Source: Sphingobacteriaceae bacterium UBA6709 (GTDB lineage Bacteria; Bacteroidota; Bacteroidia; Sphingobacteriales; Sphingobacteriaceae). From it: a DNA stretch of 56,859 nt. Location of the stretch: contig DKIV01000002.1 of assembly GCA_002454425.1 (NCBI GenBank), positions 1 through 56,859 of the forward strand, read 5' to 3'. The position numbers and the translations under genes are program-made. Every line of letters begins with the position of its first letter. Positions within the stretch are counted from its first letter, which is position 1. Shown here piece after piece: positions 1 through 7,632 of the stretch. Under the pieces are notes generated by a model. That model worked only from the letters and a program-made list of their open reading frames with translations, was not told where the DNA came from and made no database searches.

Positions 1-12
1 TGTTATGGGCAA

Positions 13-67
13 TAGTCGATGAGATGCCCATGAAATGCCCATGTAATGTCGATGAAATGTCGATCAC
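13..67. repeat. Five-unit degenerate 11-nt tandem repeat
   Basis: Units at 13-23, 24-34, 35-45, 46-56 and 57-67 follow the pattern ATGYCSATGAA. Units two and three share ATGCCCATG; units four and five share ATGTCGAT. The period of 11 is not a multiple of three, so a coding repeat is unlikely. It sits near the window edge and may continue upstream. Confidence 0.7.
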
Positions 68-180
68 CACTCGAGCGTCTCTCGAGTCTGTTCTGAGTCA
101 GTCTCGAACCAGGTGGGTAGCAGTGGGGAGAAAACGAGCGCCGGGTCTGTGACCAGGCCAGGCGTCGCCCGGATGTTTTG

Positions 181-210
181 ATGCGACATTATGTGACATA
201 GTAGGACATT
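181..210. repeat. Three-unit 10-nt repeat carrying GACAT
   Basis: GACAT starts at 185, 195 and 205, exactly one helical turn apart, inside units ATGCGACATT, ATGTGACATA and GTAGGACATT. Such phasing would suit protein binding on one DNA face, but no function can be shown from sequence. Confidence 0.5.
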
Positions 211-754
211 TCTATATATCTGCTGAAAGGCAAGGTAAGCTGCTGTAGGGAAGGATTCTCATGATGAGAATAACGGTACTGTTTCGAGAGAACAGACTTC
301 GCAATGAAGAGTTAAGCAACTAAAGGACATGGCCTTGACTGGCTAAAAAATTCATTTCATCTTTGTTCTGTCAGCGCTGCGTGCCGGTACCCATGGCAGT
401 GTGACTGACAACTCCGATCACCGGGAGGGTTCAGGTGGCAGAAACATTAAATTTCCATCGTATGGCAGGAATTTCCAAAACACAAGAAAGGGCTCTTTTT
501 AGCCGGGGCAGAGAGACTGGGATGCTAAGCGGAGCCATCAACGAGTTCAGTAGTGTAATATCAGTGTTCCCGGTTCGCAAAAAGCCGTGTATAGCCCCTA
601 ACATATCACGGCCAATTGACATAACTCCTGCGTAGCTTAGCATTGATTTCGCTCTACCTCATTCTCTGAAGACATTGGGGTTGAGGCAAAAGGGGAAATA
701 ATAATCCAGCCGAGGAACTTACAGGCTTGCGGATATCCGCCCGGGGGAGAATTT

Positions 755-789
755 ATGATCAGAGAAATGCAACGCTTTCCTCTGATCAT
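755..789 (-). terminator. Hairpin downstream of pyrD, possible terminator
   Basis: A perfect 10-bp inverted repeat (755-764 with 780-789, ATGATCAGAG and its complement) starts 13 nt after the pyrD stop codon. There is no clean T tract on the minus strand, so it may be a weak or factor-dependent terminator. Confidence 0.5.
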
Positions 790-801
790 ATGATAGGAGT
801 T

Positions 802-1845
802 TTATTTCTTTTTAGACTTGAAGTATTTTACCAGCGCCTTGTTTAATGTCTTTACAATGGCTGGCCCTTCATAGATGAAGCCGGTATAGATCTGCAATAA
901 AGAAGCACCCGCCTCAAGCTTCTCAATGGCATCTTGCGGCGTGTGGATACCACCTACGCCAATAATTGGAAACGAACCATTCGAACGCTGTGCCAGGTAC
1001 CTGATAACCTCGGTAGAACGCTTGGTGAGCGGCTTTCCACTTAAGCCACCTGTTTCCTGCACCAGTTTTGGATCAGAATTTAAATTCTCGCGACTGATGG
1101 TGGTATTTGTAGCGATAAGTCCAGCGATACCTGTTTCGTGAACGATCTCTACGATATCATCCAGCTGGTTGTCGGTAAGATCCGGCGCAATTTTAAGCAA
1201 GATCGGGCGGGAGATGCCATCTTTTGAGTTGCGCGCCTGCAGCGTATTAAGAATATTTTTCAGGGGCTCCTTTTCCTGCAACGCGCGTAGGTTGGGAGTA
1301 TTCGGCGAGCTTACGTTCACAACAAAGTAGTCAACAACATCAAACAAGATGTCGAAGCACTTCACGTAATCATCAACAGCCTGCTCATTAGGGGTAAGCT
1401 TATTCTTGCCAATATTACCCCCGATCAGAAGACCTTTATTTTTCAGATGGCGGAGATTCTCGGCAGCTACCTCAGCCCCCTGATTATTAAAACCCATGCG
1501 ATTGATAAGTCCCGCGTCAGGCACCAGACGAAACATCCGTGGCTGATCATTCCCAGGCTGAGGCTTGGGGGTCACTGTTCCAATCTCAATGAAGCCAAAC
1601 CCAAAATTCTCAAGTTCCTTAACGTAAGCGGCATTTTTATCAAAACCGGCGCCCAGGCCGATAGGATTTTTAAAGCGCAATCCGAACACTTCGCGTTCCA
1701 GAATGGGGTCGTTAACATGAAAAACACTCTTCTGCAATGAGGAAACTCCGGGCACTTTGTTTGCCGCGCGTAGGGCGCCTGTGACAAAATGATGCATAAA
1801 CTCCGGAGCGAATTTGAAAAAAACGGGCTTGATCAATTGATACAT
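802..1845 (-). CDS. pyrD: Dihydroorotate dehydrogenase (quinone), class 2
   Basis: Oxidises dihydroorotate to orotate with FMN and passes electrons to membrane quinone, the fourth step of UMP synthesis. The protein shows the FMN-barrel motifs GLGAGFDKNA, GTVTPKPQPGNDQPR, NRMGFNNQG and the class 2 catalytic-serine motif NVSSPNTPNLR, plus an N-terminal helical segment of about 40 residues expected for membrane docking. I chose the ATG at 1845 (347 residues, family-typical). An in-frame GTG at 1899 would add an 18-residue hydrophobic extension. A TAnnTTTG match on the minus strand (1858-1851) lies right before the chosen start, so an almost leaderless mRNA is possible but unproven. It stands alone and diverges from mnmD. 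Confidence 0.95.
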   Translation of the reverse strand: MYQLIKPVFFKFAPEFMHHFVTGALRAANKVPGVSSLQKSVFHVNDPILEREVFGLRFKNPIGLGAGFDKNAAYVKELENFGFGFIEIGTVTPKPQPGNDQPRMFRLVPDAGLINRMGFNNQGAEVAAENLRHLKNKGLLIGGNIGKNKLTPNEQAVDDYVKCFDILFDVVDYFVVNVSSPNTPNLRALQEKEPLKNILNTLQARNSKDGISRPILLKIAPDLTDNQLDDIVEIVHETGIAGLIATNTTISRENLNSDPKLVQETGGLSGKPLTKRSTEVIRYLAQRSNGSFPIIGVGGIHTPQDAIEKLEAGASLLQIYTGFIYEGPAIVKTLNKALVKYFKSKKK

Positions 1846-2059
1846 AGGTGCAAAACTAATGACTTTTATCAAATAAATCCCTAATGTAACGAAGATCACG
1901 TTATCAGAGCAGTCCCCTGCTCTGCCAGCGTCTTAGACAGACGATCAGGTAATTAAACATCTGGAGACACATGCATTTTAAAAACCCTCATATCCAATCA
2001 GTAAACACAGGATATATAAATCCAAGCCATTCATCGAAGAAGGTTTCCGGAAGTCGCCT

Positions 2060-2067
2060 TATATTTG
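2060..2067 (+). promoter_or_regulatory. Probable -7 box of the mnmD promoter
   Basis: TATATTTG matches the Bacteroidota TAnnTTTG element exactly and lies 22 nt before the ATG at 2089. No good TTTG is seen at the -33 spacing. Its position argues against the upstream TTG at 2065 as start. Confidence 0.45.
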
Positions 2068-2088
2068 TGGAAAGAAGCATTTCAAACA

Positions 2089-2769
2089 ATGAATAACAGC
2101 AATTTAACTGTAGCAGAGACAGCAGACGGATCAAAGACAATTTACAATGCCGCCGTTGGCGAATTCTACCATTCCCGTCATGGGGCGCTACAGGAGAGCA
2201 AACATGTTTTCGTTAAATCAGGTTTGGAATACCTCCTACAAAAGGATCCATCAGACAGTGTTGCTATTCTTGAAGTAGGCTTCGGCACGGGACTGAATTT
2301 CCTGCTTAGCGCTGACTTCTGCAATGAGCGACGCATAACACTTGATTACACCGGAATTGAAGGTTATCCGTTATCACCAGAGATGCTTCAGGACACCGGT
2401 TACGACGCATTTGTGGAGCCAGCGACGTGGCAAGCCTTTATCGGCGTTTACCCGCAAGCGACGCTATCAGCGCAATCGATGGGAGATTATTGCCGTTTGC
2501 ACATTGACCACACCTTGCTTAATGATTTTACGAGTACAAAGACCTTTGATCTGGTATACTTCGATGCCTTCGCGGCCATCCACCAGCCCGAAATGTGGAC
2601 CGACGCTTCTCTTGAGCGTTGTACGCGCAACTTACGCCAGGGCGGCGTTTTTGTGACTTACGCTATTACCGGAAATCTAAAAAGAAGCATGAAAGGTTTA
2701 GGTTTCTCCATAGAGAAGGCACCCGGGGCGCCCGGAAAACGCGAGATGCTGCGTGCCATTAAACTATAA
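2089..2769 (+). CDS. mnmD: MnmD-like tRNA (5-aminomethyl-U34) methyltransferase
   Basis: Predicted SAM-dependent methyltransferase of the MnmC N-terminal/DUF752 family, which methylates the aminomethyl group on the wobble uridine of certain tRNAs. Visible features: an N-terminal GEFYHSRHGALQES segment, the SAM-binding glycine motif EVGFGTGLNFLL, and FDLVYFDAFA, an acidic motif typical of the family. About 226 residues, so it lacks the FAD oxidase half of the fused enterobacterial MnmC. The ATG at 2089 is preferred because upstream sequence forms a promoter box. It converges with the flavoprotein gene at 2791, with 21 nt between stops. The flavoprotein is not a MnmC oxidase homologue by its motifs. 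Confidence 0.85.
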   Translation: MNNSNLTVAETADGSKTIYNAAVGEFYHSRHGALQESKHVFVKSGLEYLLQKDPSDSVAILEVGFGTGLNFLLSADFCNERRITLDYTGIEGYPLSPEMLQDTGYDAFVEPATWQAFIGVYPQATLSAQSMGDYCRLHIDHTLLNDFTSTKTFDLVYFDAFAAIHQPEMWTDASLERCTRNLRQGGVFVTYAITGNLKRSMKGLGFSIEKAPGAPGKREMLRAIKL

Positions 2770-2790
2770 GAGCGAACGCCACAGGGCTAT

Positions 2791-3978
2791 CTAAATGTTC
2801 TGGGCAATGACAAAACCTGATGCCCAGGCCCATTGAAAGTTATAGCCGCCGAGCCAACCAGTAACATCAACACACTCACCGCCAAAGAAAAGTCCCGGCA
2901 TTTGTTTACATTCCAGGGTCTTGGAATTAAGCACGCTGGTATCCAGACCGCCTCTCATTACTTCCGCTTTATCATATCCAAGATCACCGGCAGGTCTTAT
3001 TGTAAAGTGATGAATAAAGTCGGCGATAGCTTGCATATCCGCAGCGGTAAGAGAAGCCAGATTTTTATTAACGGGCAGAAATTTCTGAAGCGCTTCAGCG
3101 AATTTCCTCGTATATAAGGACGTCAGCAAACTCAGTAATAGTCTTTTGCCGTTGAGCTTACGCTCTTGCAGCAGCAGCTCGGTAATAGACTGAGAAGGCA
3201 GTAAATCAATCTCAATACTTTCGCCGGGTCGCCAGTAAGAAGAAATCTGCAGGATAGCAGGCCCGCTGAGGCCTCGGTGAGTAAACAGAATATTTTCCTC
3301 GAAGCTGATTCTGGCGTTGCTAACCCTGCAAAAAATGCTATTTCCGGAAAGATGAGCAAACCACTCAGCATCTTTACCCGTAACCGCGAGCGGCACCAGA
3401 GCCGGGGCCGGTTTTACGATAGGCAATCCCCATTTAACCGCCATTTTCAAAGCGAAATCAGTGGCACCCAGCTTACGTACCGGCAATCCGCCACTAGCCA
3501 TAACCAGCCTGGAGGATCTGATGACAGCGCTCTCGCCCCTGTTTGCAAGATGAATAACAAACTCGCCGTCTTTGTAATCTATGTTTGTAACCTCAGCATG
3601 ATAGCGAATTTCCTGACCTAAATCTTCTGCCAGCTGAACCATGGCTGAAACGAGATCTCTGGCCTTATTGCTTTCGGGGAATAGCTGGCCGAGGGTTTTC
3701 TCCTGTCCAAAGATGCCGAGACTTTCAAAAAAAGCCACCGTATCACTTACGTTCCATTGCGAGAGGGCAGACTTCACAAAATGCTCATTGTCAGAAATAA
3801 AGTTTGAGGGCTGAGTATAGAGGTTTGTATAATTACAGCGACCACCGCCCGAAATGAGGATCTTGGCACCAGCGACGTCATTTTTCTCCAGAACGAGCAC
3901 ACGCTTGCCCAGGTATCCCGCCTGAATGGCGCACATAAGACCGCAGGCCCCCGCTCCTATTATTATAGCATCAAACAT
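2791..3978 (-). CDS. NAD(P)/FAD-dependent oxidoreductase, HI0933/YhiN (BaiN-like) family
   Basis: A flavoprotein with an N-terminal Rossmann dinucleotide site (IIGAGACGLMCAIQAG), the family-specific GGGRCNYTN motif shortly after, a central substrate domain, and a C-terminal GGYNFQWAWASG segment that closes the FAD site. Annotated relatives are called aminoacetone oxidase or BaiN-like, but the physiological substrate is not settled and I do not assign one. The ATG at 3978 gives MFDAIIIGAG directly, the usual N-terminus; the upstream frame start adds eight residues. About 395 residues. It diverges from the histidine operon, sharing the 4.0-4.1 kb intergenic region. Confidence 0.85.
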   Translation of the reverse strand: MFDAIIIGAGACGLMCAIQAGYLGKRVLVLEKNDVAGAKILISGGGRCNYTNLYTQPSNFISDNEHFVKSALSQWNVSDTVAFFESLGIFGQEKTLGQLFPESNKARDLVSAMVQLAEDLGQEIRYHAEVTNIDYKDGEFVIHLANRGESAVIRSSRLVMASGGLPVRKLGATDFALKMAVKWGLPIVKPAPALVPLAVTGKDAEWFAHLSGNSIFCRVSNARISFEENILFTHRGLSGPAILQISSYWRPGESIEIDLLPSQSITELLLQERKLNGKRLLLSLLTSLYTRKFAEALQKFLPVNKNLASLTAADMQAIADFIHHFTIRPAGDLGYDKAEVMRGGLDTSVLNSKTLECKQMPGLFFGGECVDVTGWLGGYNFQWAWASGFVIAQNI

Positions 3979-4091
3979 AATTTCAGTAGTTATCGTCAGC
4001 AATAAACCTCGGCAAAGGTATCATAATATTGAAGGAAAGCGTAGGATAAGGTATTCCATAAAAGATCAACGCAGGTATTTTACAATTTCTC

Positions 4092-4121
4092 TTTGCTTTT
4101 ACGTTTACATTAGTATCTTTG
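4092..4121 (+). promoter_or_regulatory. Promoter of the histidine operon
   Basis: TTTG at 4092-4095 and TATCTTTG at 4114-4121 are separated by 18 nt and match the Bacteroidota primary-sigma pattern (-33 TTTG, -7 TAnnTTTG). Transcription should start near 4127, about 25 nt before the leader peptide ATG. Confidence 0.75.
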
Positions 4122-4150
4122 AAAAAACAATTATTGGTCAGAGAGACAAA

Positions 4151-4210
4151 AATGTTAACAGTATTCACACATCACCGTCATTTCCATCATCGCCATTGCG
4201 GCGATAGATA
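4151..4210 (+). CDS. hisL: Histidine operon leader peptide (19 residues, 6 His)
   Basis: An ATG-started reading frame of 19 codons ending in TAG, translating to MLTVFTHHRHFHHRHCGDR. Six of residues 7-15 are His, in the run HHRHFHHRH, which is the hallmark of a ribosome-stalling leader peptide that senses charged tRNA-His. It lies 24 nt downstream of the predicted transcription start and 71 nt before hisG. The last His codons fall inside a perfect 6-bp hairpin (4188-4193 with 4199-4204). I infer that slow translation at these codons changes folding of the downstream RNA and lets RNA polymerase read into hisG. Too short for standard gene finding, so likely unannotated. Confidence 0.85.
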
Positions 4211-4246
4211 GTTTTGTGCGGTTTCTACGTGAAACTGATTTTGATT
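4188..4246 (+). promoter_or_regulatory. Attenuator region of the his operon
   Basis: Two hairpins can form: 4188-4193 with 4199-4204 (ATCGCC/GGCGAT) at the end of the leader frame, and 4218-4224 with 4230-4236 (7 bp, one G-T pair, 5-nt loop) followed by ATTTTGATTT, which resembles a weak intrinsic terminator. The arrangement fits transcription attenuation. I did not find a strong, clearly competing antiterminator pairing by eye. Confidence 0.55.
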
Positions 4247-4281
4247 TACATTTTCCATTTCTTACGATTAATAATTAAGCT

Positions 4282-5133
4282 TTGAAAACTTTAAAAATAG
4301 CCATTCAAAAGTCGGGTCGACTTAACGAAAAATCTGTTGAACTTCTTAAAAACTGCGGACTTAGTTTCGAAAACTACAAAAGTTCCCTTATATCGCCGGT
4401 AAGTAATTTCCCATTGGAAATCCTATTCCTTCGCGATGACGATATTCCTGAATATGTGCAGGACGGTATTGCCGATATTGGTATCGTCGGTGAAAATGTG
4501 ATTAACGAAACCGAAGTAGATGTTTCGTATTTACAAATGCTCGGCTTCGGGAAGTGTAGTCTAAAATTAGCCATTCCGAATAACAGCGATATCACTCAGC
4601 TTTCCGAGCTGCAGGGCAAGTCTATCGCTACCTCCTATCCTGTAATTCTTAAGAAATTCCTCGCCAAGAATAACATCACGGCCGACATTCGCACCATTTC
4701 AGGATCCGTAGAAATTTCTCCCGGTCTTGGTTTAAGCGATGCCATCTGCGATCTTGTGTCTACAGGAGGCACACTGAAGAGCAATGGACTGAAGCAGTTT
4801 GGGGATGTTATGCATTCAGAAGCTGTATTAATAGGACGCCGCGGCATAGAAAATGATCCGCTGATCATTGAATTAATACAACGTGTACAATCTGTTTTAA
4901 GAGCCAAAGAGACAAAATATGTTGTACTGAATGTAGAGCAGCAGAACCTTGCGGCTGTAGAAGCGCTTTTACCGGGTATTAAAAGTCCGACGGTAGTGCC
5001 ATTAGCAGAGGAAGGATGGGCGGCAGTACATACTGTTATTCCTGAGAAAGATTTTTGGAATAAGATCAGCAAGCTGAAGGCGGCAGGAGCTCAGGGTATC
5101 GTTGTACTACCTATTGAGAAAATAATACTTTAA
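4282..5133 (+). CDS. hisG: ATP phosphoribosyltransferase, long form
   Basis: Catalyses the first committed step of histidine synthesis, joining ATP and PRPP to phosphoribosyl-ATP. At 283 residues it is the long, hexameric form with a C-terminal ACT-like regulatory domain (about residues 205-283), so it should be feedback-inhibited by histidine and should not need HisZ. Visible motifs include KSGRLNEKS at the N-terminus, DIGIVGENV, and the PRPP-binding DLVSTGGTLKSNGL. The start is TTG at 4282, since it gives the conserved N-terminus MKTLKIAIQKSGRL and no nearby ATG exists. First structural gene after the leader peptide; hisD follows after 103 nt. Confidence 0.97.
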   Translation: MKTLKIAIQKSGRLNEKSVELLKNCGLSFENYKSSLISPVSNFPLEILFLRDDDIPEYVQDGIADIGIVGENVINETEVDVSYLQMLGFGKCSLKLAIPNNSDITQLSELQGKSIATSYPVILKKFLAKNNITADIRTISGSVEISPGLGLSDAICDLVSTGGTLKSNGLKQFGDVMHSEAVLIGRRGIENDPLIIELIQRVQSVLRAKETKYVVLNVEQQNLAAVEALLPGIKSPTVVPLAEEGWAAVHTVIPEKDFWNKISKLKAAGAQGIVVLPIEKIIL

Positions 5134-5152
5134 GAAGAGGCTTCGGATTAAG

Positions 5153-5187
5153 CACTGGTTTAAAGAGCAGTTTTAAGCCAACCAGTG
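5153..5187 (+). other. Hairpin between hisG and hisD
   Basis: CACTGGTT at 5153-5160 pairs perfectly with 5180-5187, and the inner TAAA/TTTA segments extend it. No T tract follows, so it is not a typical terminator. It may affect processing or stability of the his mRNA, raising or lowering hisG relative to the rest. Confidence 0.45.
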
Positions 5188-5236
5188 GAGCTCCGGGAGC
5201 AAGGAAATTTTCTCTAATAATATCATTGAAAGAAAA

Positions 5237-6562
5237 ATGAGCATCTACAAAAGGATCTATCAATACTCGGAAATAGATGAGGTGTTAAAGGAAGAGCTGA
5301 TCACCCGCAATACAGACCCTGATAACAATATCGGCGCTACAGTAGACGCAATTATTGGGGAAGTAAGAAAAAATGGCGACGCCGCGTTAATGGCATATGC
5401 GGAGAAATTTGACGGTGTAAAACTGGAAAAGATCTTTATCGAGGCGGCAGAACTTAAGGTTATCGCCGCGGGGATATCTGCAGAGGCTAAGGCAGCCATT
5501 GATACAGCTTATTCAAATATTTATAAATTCCATATCGCGCAGACACTTAACGAGCCGCAAACCGAAACCATGCCAGGGGTCACCTGCTGGCGTGAGGCGC
5601 GGGCCATTGAGAAAGTAGGGCTTTATATTCCCGGAGGAACAGCAGTACTTCCAAGCACCTTCCTGATGCTTGGCGTACCGGCACGCATTGCGGGATGTCA
5701 GGAGATCGTGGTATGTTCGCCACCGCAGAAAGATGGCAAGGTTAACGCCTACATCGCGTATATCGCGGAATTGTTAAACATTGAACGCATTTATTTATGC
5801 GGAGGAGCACAAGCAATTGCGGCGATGGCATTCGGGACTTCAAGTATAAGTCGTACAGATAAGATCTTTGGTCCCGGGAATCAATATGTTACTAAGGCCA
5901 AGACGATGGTGCAGCAACAATGCCGGGTGTCTATAGACATGCCTGCCGGACCGTCAGAAGTGCTGATCATCGCCGATGCAAGCGCTGATGCAGCCTTTGT
6001 TGCAGCAGATCTGCTGGCACAGGCAGAGCACGGTGCAGATTCACAGGCGGTGCTGGTATCGGATTCGCCAACGCTTATTGAGGCTGTACTTGAACAACTG
6101 AAAGAACAGCTGGAGCGTCTTCCGCGTAAAGAGGTAGCAGCGAAAGCTTTAGCCCAGTCATACATTGTGCAAACGGATAATATCGACGAAGCCATGGAGT
6201 TCAGCAACGCCTATGCTCCGGAGCATCTCATTCTGGCTACGGAAAGCTGGGAGACACTGAGCTTATCGGTAGTAAACGCGGGCTCGGTATTTCTAGGAAA
6301 TCTTACCCCCGAAAGCGCCGGCGATTATGCCTCAGGAACCAATCATACCCTTCCAACCAGCGCCTACGCGCGTTCTTACTCTGGTGTTTCACTAGACTCC
6401 TTTGTAAAGAAGATCACCTTTCAGCATATTGACCAGCAGGGGGTGCAGAGCATCGCCTCAGTGGTAGAGACACTGGCATCGATTGAAGGGCTGGATGCTC
6501 ACAGGGAAGCAATGGCGTTACGTCGCCAATGGTTAAACGCGGGAGACCAATCCGCTAAATAA
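5237..6562 (+). CDS. hisD: Histidinol dehydrogenase
   Basis: Performs the last two oxidations of histidine synthesis, histidinol to histidine, with NAD and a bound zinc ion. The 441-residue protein has family motifs: VGLYIPGGTAVLPST, IYLCGGAQAIAAMAFGT, FGPGNQYVT, the segment DMPAGPSEVL and a zinc-site stretch around LLAQAEHGADSQA, with NAYAPEHL further on. The length and N-terminus (start ATG at 5237) match the family. It is the second structural gene, followed by hisC after 16 nt in the same transcript. Confidence 0.97.
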   Translation: MSIYKRIYQYSEIDEVLKEELITRNTDPDNNIGATVDAIIGEVRKNGDAALMAYAEKFDGVKLEKIFIEAAELKVIAAGISAEAKAAIDTAYSNIYKFHIAQTLNEPQTETMPGVTCWREARAIEKVGLYIPGGTAVLPSTFLMLGVPARIAGCQEIVVCSPPQKDGKVNAYIAYIAELLNIERIYLCGGAQAIAAMAFGTSSISRTDKIFGPGNQYVTKAKTMVQQQCRVSIDMPAGPSEVLIIADASADAAFVAADLLAQAEHGADSQAVLVSDSPTLIEAVLEQLKEQLERLPRKEVAAKALAQSYIVQTDNIDEAMEFSNAYAPEHLILATESWETLSLSVVNAGSVFLGNLTPESAGDYASGTNHTLPTSAYARSYSGVSLDSFVKKITFQHIDQQGVQSIASVVETLASIEGLDAHREAMALRRQWLNAGDQSAK

Positions 6563-6578
6563 ATAAAGAAAGAAAATC

Positions 6579-7631
6579 ATGCAATTCGATATAAACGAAA
6601 TTCTTCGCGACAACATAAAGAAGCTCAAGCCTTATTCGTCTGCCCGGGACGAGTTTCAGGGAGAAGCTTCGATATTCCTGGATGCGAACGAAAATAATTT
6701 TGGCTCGCCAACGGACTCTTTGTATAACAGATATCCTGACCCACAGCAATGGGTAGTGAAAAAACGTATCAGTGAAATTAAGGGAGTTCCACCGCAAAAC
6801 ATTTTTCTGGGAAATGGAAGTGATGAGGCAATCGATATCCTGATCCGCGCTTTTTGCAGACCCGGCATCGACAACATCATTGTACTTCCTCCTACCTATG
6901 GCATGTACTCTGTGTCGGCGGGAATCAATGACGTCGCGATAAAGGAGGTGCCTCTTACCGCAGCGTATCAGCTGGATCTTGAAGGCATTGCTGAGGCTAT
7001 TGATCCAAACACGCGCCTGATCTTCGTATGCTCGCCCAATAATCCCACAGCGAATTCGATCATCAGAGAAGATATTGAAACAGTGCTTGCTAATTTTCGC
7101 GGCATCGTGGTGGTAGATGAGGCGTACATTAACTATTCACGACAAAAAAGCTTCATTCAGGAACTCACTGAATATAGCAATCTGGTGGTACTGCAAACAC
7201 TTTCTAAAGCCTGGGGACTTGCCGGCTTACGGGTAGGCATGGCCTTTGCCAGTCAGGATGTGATTGAGGTGCTAAACAAAATAAAGCCACCCTACAATAT
7301 AAATGAGGCCTCGCAACAGCTTGCCCTACAGGGATTGGCAAACATTGATAAGGTAAATAACTGGATACGGGAGACCATACAGGAGCGGGAGCAGTTGGCG
7401 GCGGCACTTGAGGCGCTTCCTTTTGTGCAGCAGGTGTATCCATCAGATGCCAATTTTATACTTGTGCGCACTACCGCACCGAGGGATATTTATAGTTATC
7501 TTGTAAATAAAGGAATTATTGTGCGTGACCGGTCCTCCGTAATACTTTGCGATGGATGTCTGCGTATCACGGTAGGTACTGCTGAAGAAAATCTGCAGCT
7601 TGTCGCCACTCTTAAAAGCTTCACCATTTAA
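6579..7631 (+). CDS. hisC: Histidinol-phosphate aminotransferase
   Basis: PLP-dependent class II aminotransferase converting imidazole-acetol phosphate and glutamate to histidinol phosphate and 2-oxoglutarate. The PLP lysine is K210 in QTLSKAWGLAGLRVG; other family marks are LDANENNFGSP near the N-terminus, GNGSDEAIDIL, FVCSPNNPTAN and VVDEAYINYS, which holds the cofactor-binding Asp. At 350 residues it is full length. The stop codon overlaps the region just before hisB by one spacer base, which implies translational coupling. Confidence 0.97.
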   Translation: MQFDINEILRDNIKKLKPYSSARDEFQGEASIFLDANENNFGSPTDSLYNRYPDPQQWVVKKRISEIKGVPPQNIFLGNGSDEAIDILIRAFCRPGIDNIIVLPPTYGMYSVSAGINDVAIKEVPLTAAYQLDLEGIAEAIDPNTRLIFVCSPNNPTANSIIREDIETVLANFRGIVVVDEAYINYSRQKSFIQELTEYSNLVVLQTLSKAWGLAGLRVGMAFASQDVIEVLNKIKPPYNINEASQQLALQGLANIDKVNNWIRETIQEREQLAAALEALPFVQQVYPSDANFILVRTTAPRDIYSYLVNKGIIVRDRSSVILCDGCLRITVGTAEENLQLVATLKSFTI

Positions 7632-7632
7632 C

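Larger units (their letters stand above)
1..754. other. Gene-free region with short repeats and hairpins
   Basis: I see no credible protein gene in this stretch. It holds an 11-nt tandem repeat (13-67), a 10-nt repeat (181-210), and several perfect small inverted repeats: 5-11 with 25-31, 69-75 with 81-87, 255-262 with 264-271, and 279-283 with 291-295. Two overlapping open frames near 431-643 on opposite strands lack any family I recognise. The density of hairpins would suit a structured RNA or remnant of a mobile element, but I could not match RNase P RNA, tmRNA, SRP RNA, 6S RNA or a riboswitch by eye. Confidence 0.5.

Noticed and set aside
13..67. CRISPR-like repeat
   Set aside because: Units are 11 nt and contiguous with no spacers, unlike CRISPR repeats of 24-40 nt with unique spacers. 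No cas gene is present.
431..643. Overlapping open frames on both strands (66 and 70 codons)
   Set aside because: Neither has a recognisable family, a promoter or a ribosome-binding signal, and they occupy the same bases on opposite strands. The region is better described as non-coding.
1851..1858. Definite promoter for pyrD
   Set aside because: TAGTTTTG matches TAnnTTTG on the minus strand but sits almost at the start codon and lacks a -33 partner, so it was mentioned only as a possibility.
4374..4595. Minus-strand frames opposite hisG and other his genes
   Set aside because: They overlap well-identified enzymes and have no family match.
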